A stretch of 64,000 nucleotides of DNA from Bog-532 sp963742865 (lineage in GTDB: Bacteria; Actinomycetota; Actinomycetes; Streptosporangiales; Streptosporangiaceae), in NCBI GenBank assembly GCA_963742865.1, contig CAVUNW010000016.1, positions 372,001 through 436,000 of the forward strand, written 5' to 3'. Below are positions 1-9,342 of the stretch, piece by piece (positions within the stretch are counted from its first letter, which is position 1; every line of letters starts with the position of its first letter). Under the pieces are notes generated by a model. It searched no databases. It was given only the letters and a program-made list of their open reading frames with translations, and was not told the DNA's origin. A program made the position numbers and the translations under genes.

Positions 1-150
1 CTGTTCGACGCGATGGCGCGCGCGGTGCCGATGAAGCGGATCGGTACCCCGGACGACGTTGCGCCGGCGGTCGTCTTCTTCACCGGGGACGGGGCGGCTT
101 ACATCACCGGTCAGACGCTGTTGGTCAGCGGCGGCCTGACGATGGCGTGA
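1..150 (+). CDS. SDR family oxidoreductase, C-terminal fragment
   Basis: The window opens inside this gene; only the last 49 residues and the stop are present. The fragment has the usual end of a classical short-chain dehydrogenase: a 'GTPDDVAPAVVFF' helix followed by 'AYITGQTLLVSGG', the segment that closes the subunit near the C-terminus. The Rossmann glycine motif and the YxxxK catalytic pair lie outside the window. The stop overlaps the GTG of the following crotonase (GTGA), so the two are probably translationally coupled. By context it is a 3-hydroxyacyl-CoA dehydrogenase-like step, but the substrate is unknown. Confidence 0.85.
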   Translation: MFDAMARAVPMKRIGTPDDVAPAVVFFTGDGAAYITGQTLLVSGGLTMA

Positions 151-944
151 CCATGGCCACCGACGTCAGCATCCACCTCGACGACAGCATCGCCCTGCTG
201 CGTCTGGACGGTGCGGAGCGCATGAACGCCATCGGCTCGCACACCTGCCGGGCGCTGGCGGCCGCGGTCGGCCAGATCGAGAAGAACGGGCAGACCCGGG
301 CCGTCGTCGTGCACGGCTCCGGCCGGGCGTTCTCCGCGGGCGCGGACATCGAGGAGATCAGCGGGTTTGCGTCGGACCGCGACTTCGAGCGGTTTATCCA
401 CGGTTTCACCGATGTGCTCGCTCTCCTGGAGAGCAGCCCGCTGCCGTTCGTCGCGGCGATCAACGGCCTAGCGCTCGGCGGCGGGCTGGAACTGGCCATG
501 GCGTGCGATCTGCGAGTCAGCGCCGCCGGCACCAAGCTGGGGCTGCCGGAGGCGAAACTCGGGGTCCTGCCCGGCGCGGGCGGCACGCAGCGGTTGCCGC
601 GGCTGGTCCCGCGCGGCGTGGCCAGCGAGATGCTGATGCTGGGCCGGACCATCGACGGCGCCCGGGCCTATCAGCTGGGTCTGGTCAATCAGCTCGCGTC
701 CGCCGCGCCGGCGATCCTGGCGGACGCGGTGACCCTGGCCCGGGAGCTGTCCGCCGGGGCCTGGCTCGTCCCGGCGCGGGCGAAGTCGCTGCTGCACGAG
801 ACCGCCGGATCCGGACTCGGCGAAGGGATCACCCGGGAGCGCGAGGTCGCCACCGAGCTGTTCGCGACGCCGGACGGCCGGGAGGGCTTCGCGGCTTTCA
901 CGCAGCACCGGGCGCCTGCGTTCGCCCCGGGTCAGCCGTCATGA
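147..944 (+). CDS. Enoyl-CoA hydratase/isomerase (crotonase) family protein
   Basis: This 265-residue protein is full length for a crotonase, which hydrates 2-enoyl-CoA thioesters in beta-oxidation. The oxyanion-hole segments are visible (SAGADIEE around 63-70, ALGGGLELAMACD around 109-121). Both hydratase glutamates are in place: E115 in GGLELAM and E135 in LPEAKLG, 20 residues apart as in rat enoyl-CoA hydratase. The GTG start at 147 overlaps the upstream SDR stop; ATG 153 is the alternative start. The stop is followed almost at once by the acyl-CoA dehydrogenase ATG at 941 (overlap), so SDR, crotonase and dehydrogenase form one transcription unit. Confidence 0.93.
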   Translation: MTMATDVSIHLDDSIALLRLDGAERMNAIGSHTCRALAAAVGQIEKNGQTRAVVVHGSGRAFSAGADIEEISGFASDRDFERFIHGFTDVLALLESSPLPFVAAINGLALGGGLELAMACDLRVSAAGTKLGLPEAKLGVLPGAGGTQRLPRLVPRGVASEMLMLGRTIDGARAYQLGLVNQLASAAPAILADAVTLARELSAGAWLVPARAKSLLHETAGSGLGEGITREREVATELFATPDGREGFAAFTQHRAPAFAPGQPS

Positions 945-2211
945 ACGTCAACTACCCGCCCGAGGCCGAGGACTTCCGGTCCGAGGTCCGGGCGTTCCTG
1001 CGCCGGGCGCTGCCCACGGACTGGCGGGGCCTGGGCTCACTGAGCAGCGAGCAGGCGCGTGAGTTCACCGCCACGTGGCGGGCGAAGCTGGCAGCGGAGG
1101 GTTACCTCACGCCCAGCTGGCCGCCGCAATACGGCGGCGCCGGGCTGTCGCGGCTGCAGCAGGTCGTGCTGACCGAGGAACTCGCCACCGCGGGCGTGCC
1201 CTTCAACGGCCGGAACGACACCTTCAGCATCAAGATGATCGGCAACCTGCTGCTGCGATACGGCACCGACGAGCAGAAGAGCTATTTCCTGCCCCGCATC
1301 GTCAGCGGCGAGCATCGCTGGTGCCAGGGTTTCTCGGAGACCGAGGCCGGCTCGGACCTGGCCTGCGCACGAGGGCGCGGCTCGTGCCGGGCAATAGTGA
1401 AGTGGGGATGGGGAGGAGTGAAGTGGGGAGCGGGTGGGGCGGCGGTGAATGGGTCATCGACGGCCAGAAGATCTGGACGTCCGATGCCCTCACCGCCAAC
1501 TGGATGTTCCTGCTGGCCCGGACCGACCCCGGCGCCGAGCGCCATCGCGGCATCACGATGCTCCTCATGCCCATGGAGCAGCCCGGTATCGAGGTCCGGC
1601 CGATCCGCATGATGACCGGGACCGGCAACTTCAACCAGGTGACGTTCGACGGCGCCCGCACGGCCCAGGGGAACGTCGTCATCGGCCCCGGCGAAGGCTG
1701 GCAAGCCGCGATGGCCCTGCTCGGGCTCGAACGCGGCGACGAAGCGGCCACGAACCCGATCTACTTCCGGGCCGAGGTGAACCGGCTCATCGAACTGGCT
1801 CGCGAGCGCGGGCTCGGCCACGACCCGCTCGTCCGCGATGAACTCGCCCGCGCCTGGACCCGTGCAGAGATCATGAAGTACCTCGGCTGGCGCACGCTCA
1901 CCGGCTGGCTGAAGGGAGAAGTGCCCGGACGGGACACGTCGGTGTCCAAGCTCTACTGGAGCGAGCACCATCGCCAGGTCACCGACCTGGCGATGACGCT
2001 GCTGGGAGCCGCGGCCATGACGCCGAGCGGGCGCAGCCCGATCAGGCACTACCGGACGGACGATCCCGATGCGCCCAACTCCTCCGCCTCCTGGGCCGGG
2101 ACGTGGATGACGGCGATCTCCGGGACCATCTACGCCGGCACCTCCGAGATCCAGCGCAACATCCTGGCCGAGGCGGTGCTCGGCCTGCCGAAGGAACCGC
2201 GAGGCTCGTGA
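941..2211 (+). CDS. Acyl-CoA dehydrogenase, frameshifted, with a repeat insertion
   Basis: This is a FAD-dependent acyl-CoA dehydrogenase (alpha,beta-dehydrogenation of an acyl-CoA), about 420 residues if repaired. The N-terminal helical domain runs from ATG 941 to the FAD/substrate loop 'FSETEAGSDLA' near 1330-1363. The frame then shifts by one, and the rest, from 'GLRTRA' through 'EWVIDGQKIWTS' to 'AGTSEIQRNILAE', reads in another frame to the stop at 2211. Between LRTRA and EWVIDGQ lie about 15 extra residues not normal for the family, made by two 21-bp repeats. The ATG overlaps the upstream crotonase stop. A sequence error or a real lesion are both possible. Confidence 0.88.
1396..1437 (+). 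repeat. Two tandem 21-bp repeats inside the acyl-CoA dehydrogenase
   Basis: Two adjacent 21-bp units (1396-1416 and 1417-1437) share the first 13 bases, agtgaagtgggga, and diverge slightly after that. They encode a duplicated heptapeptide beginning SEVG in the downstream gene frame. A 7-bp inverted repeat (gcacgag / ctcgtgc, 1367-1387) lies just upstream, next to the frameshift. The unit length keeps the frame, so the insertion itself would not break the protein. Confidence 0.8.
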
Positions 2212-2290
2212 TCCCCGCGCCCGGGCCATCACCGGGCGCCACAGAACAGGCAGTACAGAACAGACCGACAGCCGAGCCGAGGAGGCAGCA

Positions 2291-3130
2291 ATGGCCGTAC
2301 CGGGCGTGCAGGAATTGCTCGTCAAGACCCAGATCGCGGACGGCGTTGCCGTGCTGACCTGGAACCGTCCTGAGCGCAACAACGTGTGGTCGGTGCCCAT
2401 GGAGCGCGAGTACTACCGGCAATTGCGCGCCTGCGGCGACGACCCGGAGGTCAGGGTCATCGTCGTGACCGGGGCCGGCAAGAGCTTCTGCCCCGGGATG
2501 GATGCGGAAGCGCTGTCCGACCAGGCCCGGACCGGCACCTCGACGTTCCCGCATCGGCGTGATCCGGTGACGCTGCCACGGTCGATCCGCAAGCCGGTCA
2601 TCGCCGCGATCAACGGCGCCTGCGCCGGGATCGGCCTGGTCGCCGCCATCAACTGCGACCTCCGTTTCGCCGCGGCCAGCGCCAAGCTCACCACGTCGTT
2701 CAGCCAGCGCGGGATCATGGCCGAGCATGGCCTGGCCTGGTCGCTGCCCCGCGTCGTCGGCGTGCCGAAGGCTCTCGACCTGCTGTTCTCGGCTCGCGTC
2801 GTACAGGGTGAGGAAGCCCTGTCGCTGGGGCTGGTCGACCGGATCTTCGAACGGGACGTGCTGATGGCGGAGACGCTGGCGTACGCGCGGAACCTGGCCC
2901 GGCACAGTTCCCCGCTCGCGATGGGCGTGATGAAGCAGCAGGTGTACGAGGCCCAGGAAAGCACGCACGAAGAGGCGCGCACGATGGCGATCCGCTGGTG
3001 GTACGACGTGCTGCGCGAGCACGGTGACTTCAGGGAGGGCATCGGTTCGTACCTGGACAAGCGCGAGCCGCAGTTCGCGCCCTGGGATCCGGCGACCCCG
3101 GGCACGCCTGCCCCGCTGCCGGCGGACTGA
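2291..3130 (+). CDS. Crotonase-fold protein lacking both hydratase glutamates
   Basis: This 279-residue crotonase-superfamily protein starts at ATG 2291, with GAGGAGG seven bases upstream. The fold landmarks are clear: 'CPGMDAEAL' (67-75), 'INGACAGIGLVAAINCDLR' (107-125) and 'GLVDRI'. At the positions of the two hydratase glutamates it has valine (V117) and phenylalanine (about 137). An acidic residue, E145 in 'MAEHG', sits where some enoyl-CoA isomerases carry their catalytic acid. It is therefore more likely an isomerase or another crotonase reaction than a plain hydratase; this is inference from alignment by eye. It lies between the acyl-CoA dehydrogenase and an SDR on the same strand. Confidence 0.88.
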   Translation: MAVPGVQELLVKTQIADGVAVLTWNRPERNNVWSVPMEREYYRQLRACGDDPEVRVIVVTGAGKSFCPGMDAEALSDQARTGTSTFPHRRDPVTLPRSIRKPVIAAINGACAGIGLVAAINCDLRFAAASAKLTTSFSQRGIMAEHGLAWSLPRVVGVPKALDLLFSARVVQGEEALSLGLVDRIFERDVLMAETLAYARNLARHSSPLAMGVMKQQVYEAQESTHEEARTMAIRWWYDVLREHGDFREGIGSYLDKREPQFAPWDPATPGTPAPLPAD

Positions 3131-3160
3131 TCCGCCCGCGGAATGGAAGGAAACGCGACG

Positions 3161-3898
3161 ATGCCGGTGTCGGTGGTCACCGGGGGAACGCGCGGAATCG
3201 GCGCGGCCATCTCCCGCCGCGTCGCGGCCGGCGGCGGGCACGTCGCGGCGATCTACCACGCCGACGACCGGGCCGCGCAGAAGTTCGTGACCGCGGCCAA
3301 GGCCGACGGGCTGGACATCTCGGTGCATCGCGCCGAGCTTGCCGACGCCGGCGCGTGCACCGCGGTGATGACCGGCATCGCCGAGACGTTCGGCCCGGTC
3401 CGGCACCTGGTCAACAACGCCGGCGTCCTGCGCGAGGCCACCGTGGCCGGCACGACCGCGGAGATGTGGGACGCGATCCACGACGTCAACTGCCGTGCCG
3501 CCTTCTTCCTGGCCCAGGCGGCCTGGCCGGGAATGGCCCGGGCCGGGTACGGCCGCATCGTGAACGTGGGGTCGGTGACCGGCACGACCGGCAATCCCGT
3601 CGAGGCCGCGTACGGCTCGTCCAAGGCCGCCCTGGTCGGGCTGACCCGTTCGCTGGCCCGGGCCGGGGCGCGCAAAGGCATCACCGTCAACTGCGTCGTG
3701 CCTGGCGTGTACGAGACGGACATGACGGCCAGCATGAGCGAGGAAGACCAGCGGCGGATCGCGTCCATGATCCCGCTCGGCCGCCGCGGCCGCCCGGAAG
3801 AAATGGCTCATCTGGTGGCGGCACTGCTGCACGCCGACGCGGCCTACATCACCGGCGCCGTCATCATGGCCGACGGCGGCCTGGGCATGGGCGCCTGA
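3161..3898 (+). CDS. FabG-like 3-oxoacyl reductase / SDR
   Basis: This 245-residue classical SDR carries TGGTRGIG (7-14) for the dinucleotide, NNAG (85-88), and a catalytic Ser138, Tyr151 and Lys155 in the AAYGSSK context. The end of the protein (AAYITGAVIMADGGLGMG) is FabG-like. ATG 3161 is preferred because GGAAGG lies 8 bases upstream; an in-frame ATG at 3143 would add six residues but has no clear ribosome site. It most likely oxidises or reduces a 3-hydroxy/3-oxoacyl-CoA in the pathway of its neighbours. It ends 2 bp before the convergent MmgE/PrpD gene, with no room for a classical terminator. Confidence 0.92.
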   Translation: MPVSVVTGGTRGIGAAISRRVAAGGGHVAAIYHADDRAAQKFVTAAKADGLDISVHRAELADAGACTAVMTGIAETFGPVRHLVNNAGVLREATVAGTTAEMWDAIHDVNCRAAFFLAQAAWPGMARAGYGRIVNVGSVTGTTGNPVEAAYGSSKAALVGLTRSLARAGARKGITVNCVVPGVYETDMTASMSEEDQRRIASMIPLGRRGRPEEMAHLVAALLHADAAYITGAVIMADGGLGMGA

Positions 3899-3900
3899 GG

Positions 3901-5241
3901 TCAGGGGCCAAGTTCCAGCGCGCGCACGGGCTCGTGGCCGCGGCCGCGAGCGAGCCGGTTCAGCAGGTCCGGGCCGGAGATGCCGGCCAGCGGAGCGCAC
4001 GCGGCCAGGAACTTGCGCTCGACCTGCGCCGTGGTCAGCGGATTGGCCGGGCTGCCGGTCCGGTCGGGGATCTCCACCGTGCGCCGGGCGCCGTCATGCG
4101 TGACCGCGGTGACGCGCGCGCCACGATGGCGGGGAAAGCGCTCGTCGAAGACCGGATCTGCCCGCAGCTGGACGCAGGCCGCGAGCCGCTGGACCGCCTG
4201 CTTTACCGGAGCCTGGTCCGCCGGGCCGTCGCTGGCCGTCCCGCCCTGGCCGGTGACCAGGGCACTCGCGACGAGGTGCGGGATGCTGAACCTCCGCTCG
4301 GCTGCGGTCCGGGGCCGGGCGATGCCCGCTACCGCCAGCGCCGCCGAGTAGGTCTGCACCTGCAATTCGCCGACGTCCTCGCCGCGCAGGCCGCTCGAGC
4401 GCAGCTGCAGAGCGGCATCGATGGCCGCGAAGGCATGCCCGCAGCACGCGTACGGCTTGACCGACGCGGACTCGACCGCGAACGGCCTGCCCAGTCCGGC
4501 CTGGCTGTGCGTCCAGGACGTGGCCGAGCCGGTGGCCGCCGCAAGGCCGGCGGGACCTTCGAGCGCGTCGGCGGCCCCGGTCACTCCGCCCATGGCCGCC
4601 GCCACGGCGACCACTCCCGCCTGGGCCGCGGCGCCGGCATGGAGGGGTTTGCCGACCGCGTCGCGGCGAAAGGTCTGCTGCAGGCCGCCCGCCATGGTCG
4701 CGGCCAGGGAGAGCGCGTGCGCGAACCGGCTCGCGTCCGCACGCCGGACCTCGGCCACGGCGGCGGCCGCGCCGAGGGCACCGGCGGTCCCGGTCGTGTG
4801 CCACCGGGTGTAGTGCGCGGGCCCCAGGTCGGCCGCGACCCGGCAGCCGACCTCGTATCCGGTCACGATCGCCCGCCACAGCGAGCCGGTGGTGACGTCG
4901 AACTGGTCGGCGGCGGCGAGCGCGGCCGAGATGATCGGTGCGCCGGGATGGAACAGCCCGGGCGCGTAGATGTCGTCCAGCTCCAGCGTGTGGGCGGAGG
5001 TCCCGTTGATCAGCGCGGCCACCGGCGCGGACGCTCTCTCCCGGCGGCCGACGATGCGGCTGGGGCCGCCCGCCGGCTCTAGCCCGGCGATCAGCGCGGA
5101 GGCCGGCACGCCCGGCGAGCCGCCCAGCGTCACGCCGAGCCAGTCGGCAAAGGCCCGCCGCACCGCGGCTTCCAGCGGCGCGTCAAGCGGATGAACGCGA
5201 AGCTCGATCGCCCGCGCGGCCAGCCCACCGGCGACGCTCAT
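3901..5241 (-). CDS. MmgE/PrpD family protein
   Basis: This 446-residue MmgE/PrpD protein belongs to a family that includes 2-methylcitrate dehydratase, cis-aconitate decarboxylase and related hydro-lyases. Visible family features are the N-terminal helical block, 'NGTSAHTLELDD' (which provides an active-site Asp and His), 'TTGTAGALGAAAAVA', 'GGLQQTFRRD' and the 'VKPYACCGHAF' segment. ATG 5241 is followed by a normal N-terminus, and a much longer open frame upstream is antisense noise. It is the last gene of a six-gene minus-strand operon and overlaps the upstream synthetase by 4 bp. The substrate is not deducible. Confidence 0.9.
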   Translation of the reverse strand: MSVAGGLAARAIELRVHPLDAPLEAAVRRAFADWLGVTLGGSPGVPASALIAGLEPAGGPSRIVGRRERASAPVAALINGTSAHTLELDDIYAPGLFHPGAPIISAALAAADQFDVTTGSLWRAIVTGYEVGCRVAADLGPAHYTRWHTTGTAGALGAAAAVAEVRRADASRFAHALSLAATMAGGLQQTFRRDAVGKPLHAGAAAQAGVVAVAAAMGGVTGAADALEGPAGLAAATGSATSWTHSQAGLGRPFAVESASVKPYACCGHAFAAIDAALQLRSSGLRGEDVGELQVQTYSAALAVAGIARPRTAAERRFSIPHLVASALVTGQGGTASDGPADQAPVKQAVQRLAACVQLRADPVFDERFPRHRGARVTAVTHDGARRTVEIPDRTGSPANPLTTAQVERKFLAACAPLAGISGPDLLNRLARGRGHEPVRALELGP

Positions 5242-7345
5242 GTGCCCTCGGGCTCCGGGGCCGCGCGGCGCACCAGCGCGTCCACCGCGACGACCCCCTG
5301 GCCGGCGGGCAGGACGACCAGCGGGTTGATCTCCGCTTCGACGATCGGACGGCCCTCGGCCGACGCCAGCCCCGACATCGCGCACACCGCACCGGCCAGG
5401 GCCTCCAGATCGCCCTCCGGGCCGCCCCGGTAGCCGGCCAGCAGCGCGAACGCGCGCACCTCGGCCACCATCTGCCTGGCCTGGGGCAGGTCGACGGGCG
5501 CGGGCCGCACGCTTCGGTCCTGGTAGAGCTCGGCCAGCAGGCCGCCGGCGGCCACCACGATGACCGGCCCGGCGTCCGGATCGTAGCGGAAGCCGACGAG
5601 AGCCTCTCCGAGCCCGGCCACCATCTGGAGGACCAGCAGCCGGTCGCACCGGACGTGCGGCAGGCGGCGGGCCATGGCGTCCCGGATGGCCCCGGCGGCG
5701 TTCGCCAGGTCCTCGCCGGTGCGGACGTTCAGGACCACCCCGCCCACGTCGGACTTGTGCGGTACCTGCGGGGAAAGCACCTTCACCGCGGCCGGCCCGG
5801 CCACCGGAAGGTGATCAGGCAGATCGTCGGCCCGTACGATCGCGCGCGCCGGGCTCCGGATCCCGGAACCGGCGAGCAGCGCGTACGACTCGTCCTCGTC
5901 GAGCACCGTACAGCCGGGACGCAGCCGGTATCGCGGGGACGCGGCGAGGCCGGGGCGGCCGGCGCCGGAAGACCGATACGATCGTGTCCGCGCACGCCTC
6001 GGGGGTCCGGAAGGCGGACACGCCGCTCTCGCGCAGCCTGGCCAGCGCGTCCGGGGCCGACGGGAAGACGAATGCGGCCAGCGGCTTGGCGGTTCCCGCC
6101 AGGTCGGCGATCGGAGCGACGCTCAGCTCCGGGTCGAAGCGAGCCGAACTGCCCGGCACCACCACCACGGCGTCGTACTCGGGTGCGGACGAGCACGATG
6201 GCCAGGGCCGCCCTGATCGTGCGGTAGGTCGCACCGGCCAGCGTGAGGTCGATGAGGGCTCCGTGGCCGGCCGCGATGCCGAGCGCCGCCAGTTGCGCCG
6301 CCGTGCCGGCCGACGGCGGGTCCAGCACCGCGCCCCGGGACGCCAGGCAGTCCACCACCATCGCGCCGCCGCCACCGGTGGTCGAGACGACGCACACCCG
6401 CGGCCGGGCCGGGGCGCAGCCGGTCAGCCGGACCTGGCGGGCGATGTGCTGGGCTTCGAGCAGGGCGTCGTACGTGGTCACCCGGGCGATGCCCAGGTCA
6501 GACAGCACGGCGTCGGCCACGGCGTCGTCACCGGCGATCGCGCCCGTGTGCGAGATGGCCAGCCGCGCCCCGGCCTCCGACCGGCCCAGTTTGTACGCGA
6601 CGACCGGCTTGCCGCGGCGCGCGGCCGCCTGCGCGAAGGTGCGGAGGTCATCCGCATGGGCGATGTTTTCCAGGAACAGCGCGTAGCTGGCGACGAGCGG
6701 GTCGTCGACCGACGCGTGACAGATCTCGCCGAGGGTGAGATCGAGTTCCCCGCCGGTCGACACCATCGACCGGAACCCGAGTCCCATCTCGCCGCCGCGG
6801 GACAGCAGGGCGCCGATGGCGCTGCCCGACTGCGAGGCCACGAAGATGTCCCCGGCCGGGAGGTCCGGCTCGCGGAATGCGGCGTTACCAGTCAGGGCCA
6901 TCCGGTCGTGCAGGTTGGCCACGCCGAGGCTGCCCGGTCCCAGCAAACGCAACGCCGAGGAATCCAGGATGCTCCGCAGCGCCCGGCGACGGTCGCGCCC
7001 GGCGCGGTCGGTATCGAGGAAACCGTCGGCCACGATCGTGGCGACCGGGACCCCTAGCCGGGCGCACTGGCGCACCGCGTCGACGGCGGCATCGGCGGGG
7101 GTGAGGATCAGCACATGGTCGGGCACGGCCGGCAGGTCGTCCAGCGAGGGCCAGGCCGGCTCACCCAGCACCGTGCGCCGCGCCGGATTCACCGGGTACA
7201 GCGAGCCGGCCCAGCGGTGCTGGCGAAGGAATTCGACCGGCCGGGCGGTGGCCTTGCCAGCAGTGCCGGAGGCGCCGACGACCGCCACGGAACGGGGCGA
7301 GAACAGGGCACCATACGTCGCGGCCGGGAGCGTCGTCCGGTTCAC
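5238..7345 (-). CDS. ADP-forming acetyl/acyl-CoA synthetase, frameshifted
   Basis: This is a fused NDP-forming acyl-CoA synthetase of about 700 residues if repaired. Such enzymes interconvert acyl-CoA and acid with ATP/ADP. From GTG 7345 the CoA-binding Rossmann domain is clear (SPRSVAVVGASG; YPVNPARR; LLGPGSLGVAN). Next come the CoA-ligase flavodoxin-like domains with an 'AISHTGAIAGDD' segment that contains the phospho-acceptor His. The C-terminal ATP-grasp part (MLDEDESYALL, VLSPQVPHKSDVGGVVLN, EAEINPLVVLP) is in another frame. Frame changes fall near 6190 and 5910-5950. It starts 1 bp after the upstream dehydrogenase stop. Confidence 0.9.
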
Positions 7346-7346
7346 C

Positions 7347-8497
7347 TCAGCGGCCCCGCTGATCGAAACGGCGATCGAAGATGTGCTCGGCGATCCGGTT
7401 CTTGAGGATCTCCACGGATCCGCCCGCGATCATCCAGCCGCGGGTCCGGCGGAAGCAGTACTCGACGAGGGACTCCTGGGTGAAACCGGACGCGCCCATG
7501 GCCTGCAGGGCCACGTCGGCGGCGAAATAGCCGGCCTCGTTCGCGGCGTACTTGGCCATCGCGGTGTCGAACGCGGATGGCAGCCCGTCCCGGTCGCCCG
7601 CGGCCGCCGCCCGCTCCAGCAGCAGCTGCGCCGACTCGAGCTTGACCACGGCCTCGGCGAACATCCACTGCAGCCCCTGGAACTCGGCCAGCGGCGCGGC
7701 CGAACTGACGGCGCACCTTGAGGTACTCCGTGGCCTCGCGGAAGGCGTACCGCCCGAGCGCGATGGACCGCGCGGCATTGCCCAGCCGTTCTACATTGAA
7801 GCCACTGATCTGTTTCTTAAAACCCCCTTGGCGGAGAAGCACCTGCTCATCGGGGACGAAGCAGTCATCGAAGTAGAGCGGGCACCAGTGCTCGCCGTTC
7901 ATGAAACGCGACGGCGCTCCGACGGCCAGTCCCGGGCGGCCGCGGTCGATCAGCACCGAGCCGATGCCGCCGGTCCCGGGCCCGTACCGCAGGTACACCA
8001 GGAACACGTCGGCGTCGGCACTGTGCGTGGAGAAGACCTTGGTGCCGTTGACGCAGGTAGCCGTGGCCATGCCGGGTCGCGGTCGTCGTCAGCTCGGTCA
8101 CGGCCGACCCGGCCTCCGGCTCGCTCATGCCCAGCGCGATGATCTGCTCGCCGGCGAGCAGGCCGGGCAGGTAACGCTGCCGCTGCTCAGCGGTCGCGTA
8201 CTGCGCGAACGTCCTGATCGGGCCGAAGTTACCGGCCTGGACGATGTCCGCGCTGCGCGGGCAGCCGGTCGCGACGGCCTGGATGGCGGCCACCGCGGCC
8301 ACGAGGCCGGCGCCCTGGCCGCCAAGCTCCTCGGGGATGCTGAGTCCGAGCAATCCCTGCCGGGCCAGCAGCCTGGCCGTCTCTTTCGGATAGTGCGGCG
8401 AGTGCGCGCGCTCGCGCGCTCCGGGCGCCAGCTGCTCCCGGGCGAAGGCCTCGACCGAGCGCCTGAAGTCCTGCAGCAGGTCGGGTTCGGTCATCAT
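7347..8497 (-). CDS. Acyl-CoA dehydrogenase, frameshifted
   Basis: This second FAD-dependent acyl-CoA dehydrogenase is about 380 residues if repaired. The N-terminal domain (ATG 8497), the FAD/substrate loop 'ALGMSEPEAGSAVTELTT', the middle domain 'NGTKVFSTHSADADVFLVY' and the C-terminal helical domain ('KVRRQFG', 'AMGASGFTQESLVEYCFR', 'GGSVEILKNRIAEH') are all present. They are split over three frames, with shifts near 8075 and 7705. The ATG overlaps the stop of the upstream metallo-hydrolase. It probably acts on the same substrate series as the first dehydrogenase; the specificity is unknown. Confidence 0.9.
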
Positions 8498-9342
8498 CGG
8501 CGGGCCCCCACGACCTCGCGGCCGCGGGCCGGCTCCGGCGGCTGATGCAGGGCGACGATCTCCGCCGGGCCAACCGCGCCCGCGCTCGCGTACCGGCGGA
8601 AGATCTCCGGGTCGTGACCCGGCACGATGTGGTCGGCCGAACTGGCCAGCCGGGCGATGCGGTCGTACCCGTCCAGGGCGCGCTCGACATCGACGATCGC
8701 CGGGAAGGGGTTACGTTCGGCGAGGTTCTCGAAGTAGTGAATGGCGTCCGACGCCAGCACGACCCAGCCGCGCTCGGTGCGGATCCGGGCCACCTGCAGC
8801 CCGCGGGTGTGGCCGCCGATCAGGTACAGCTCCAGCCCCGGCGCGAGCTCGACGTCACCGTCGGGCACCAGGACGGCCCCGGCGAACACCCTGCGGACGA
8901 CCGCCACCACGTCATCGACCTCGAAGAAGTGGCTGAGGGCCTGGTGCCTCATCGCGGCACCCGAGGCGTAGGCCAGCTCGGCGTCCTGGATGACCACCGT
9001 CGCCTCGGGAAAGTCCGCGATGTTGCCGGCGTGGTCATAGTGCAGGTGGGTCAGGACGATGTGCCGGACGTCGCGGTCGCCGATGCCCAGCGCGCGGACG
9101 GCGTCCCGGGGCCGGGCGTCCAGGACGCGGCCCCGGCGGCGGCCGGCTTCCGGGGCGAATCCGGTATCGATCACGACGACGTGGCCGCCGCACCGGGCGA
9201 TCCACACGATGAAGTCGATCGCAGCCTGACCGGACCGGTCGCCGGGGGTCAGGAAGTTGTCGCGGGCAGCGCGCTGGCCGCGGCCGACGCGAGCCGCCCA
9301 CAGCTCCCACGTCGCCGCCCCGGTGGCGGCCCGGCTAGCCAC
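8494..9342 (-). CDS. MBL-fold metallo-hydrolase, lactonase-like
   Basis: This 282-residue metallo-beta-lactamase-fold hydrolase has the zinc motif HLHYDH (H99, H101, D103, H104), then 'GGHTRG', 'ASDAIHYFEN' (bridging Asp) and 'VPGHD'. The pattern matches the AHL-lactonase/thioester-hydrolase branch of the superfamily. In an acyl-CoA pathway it could open a lactone or hydrolyse a thioester. GTG 9342 is the start, overlapping the end of the dehydrogenase upstream by about 8 bp, and its stop overlaps the next ATG. It is an intact frame. Confidence 0.9.
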   Translation of the reverse strand: MASRAATGAATWELWAARVGRGQRAARDNFLTPGDRSGQAAIDFIVWIARCGGHVVVIDTGFAPEAGRRRGRVLDARPRDAVRALGIGDRDVRHIVLTHLHYDHAGNIADFPEATVVIQDAELAYASGAAMRHQALSHFFEVDDVVAVVRRVFAGAVLVPDGDVELAPGLELYLIGGHTRGLQVARIRTERGWVVLASDAIHYFENLAERNPFPAIVDVERALDGYDRIARLASSADHIVPGHDPEIFRRYASAGAVGPAEIVALHQPPEPARGREVVGARR

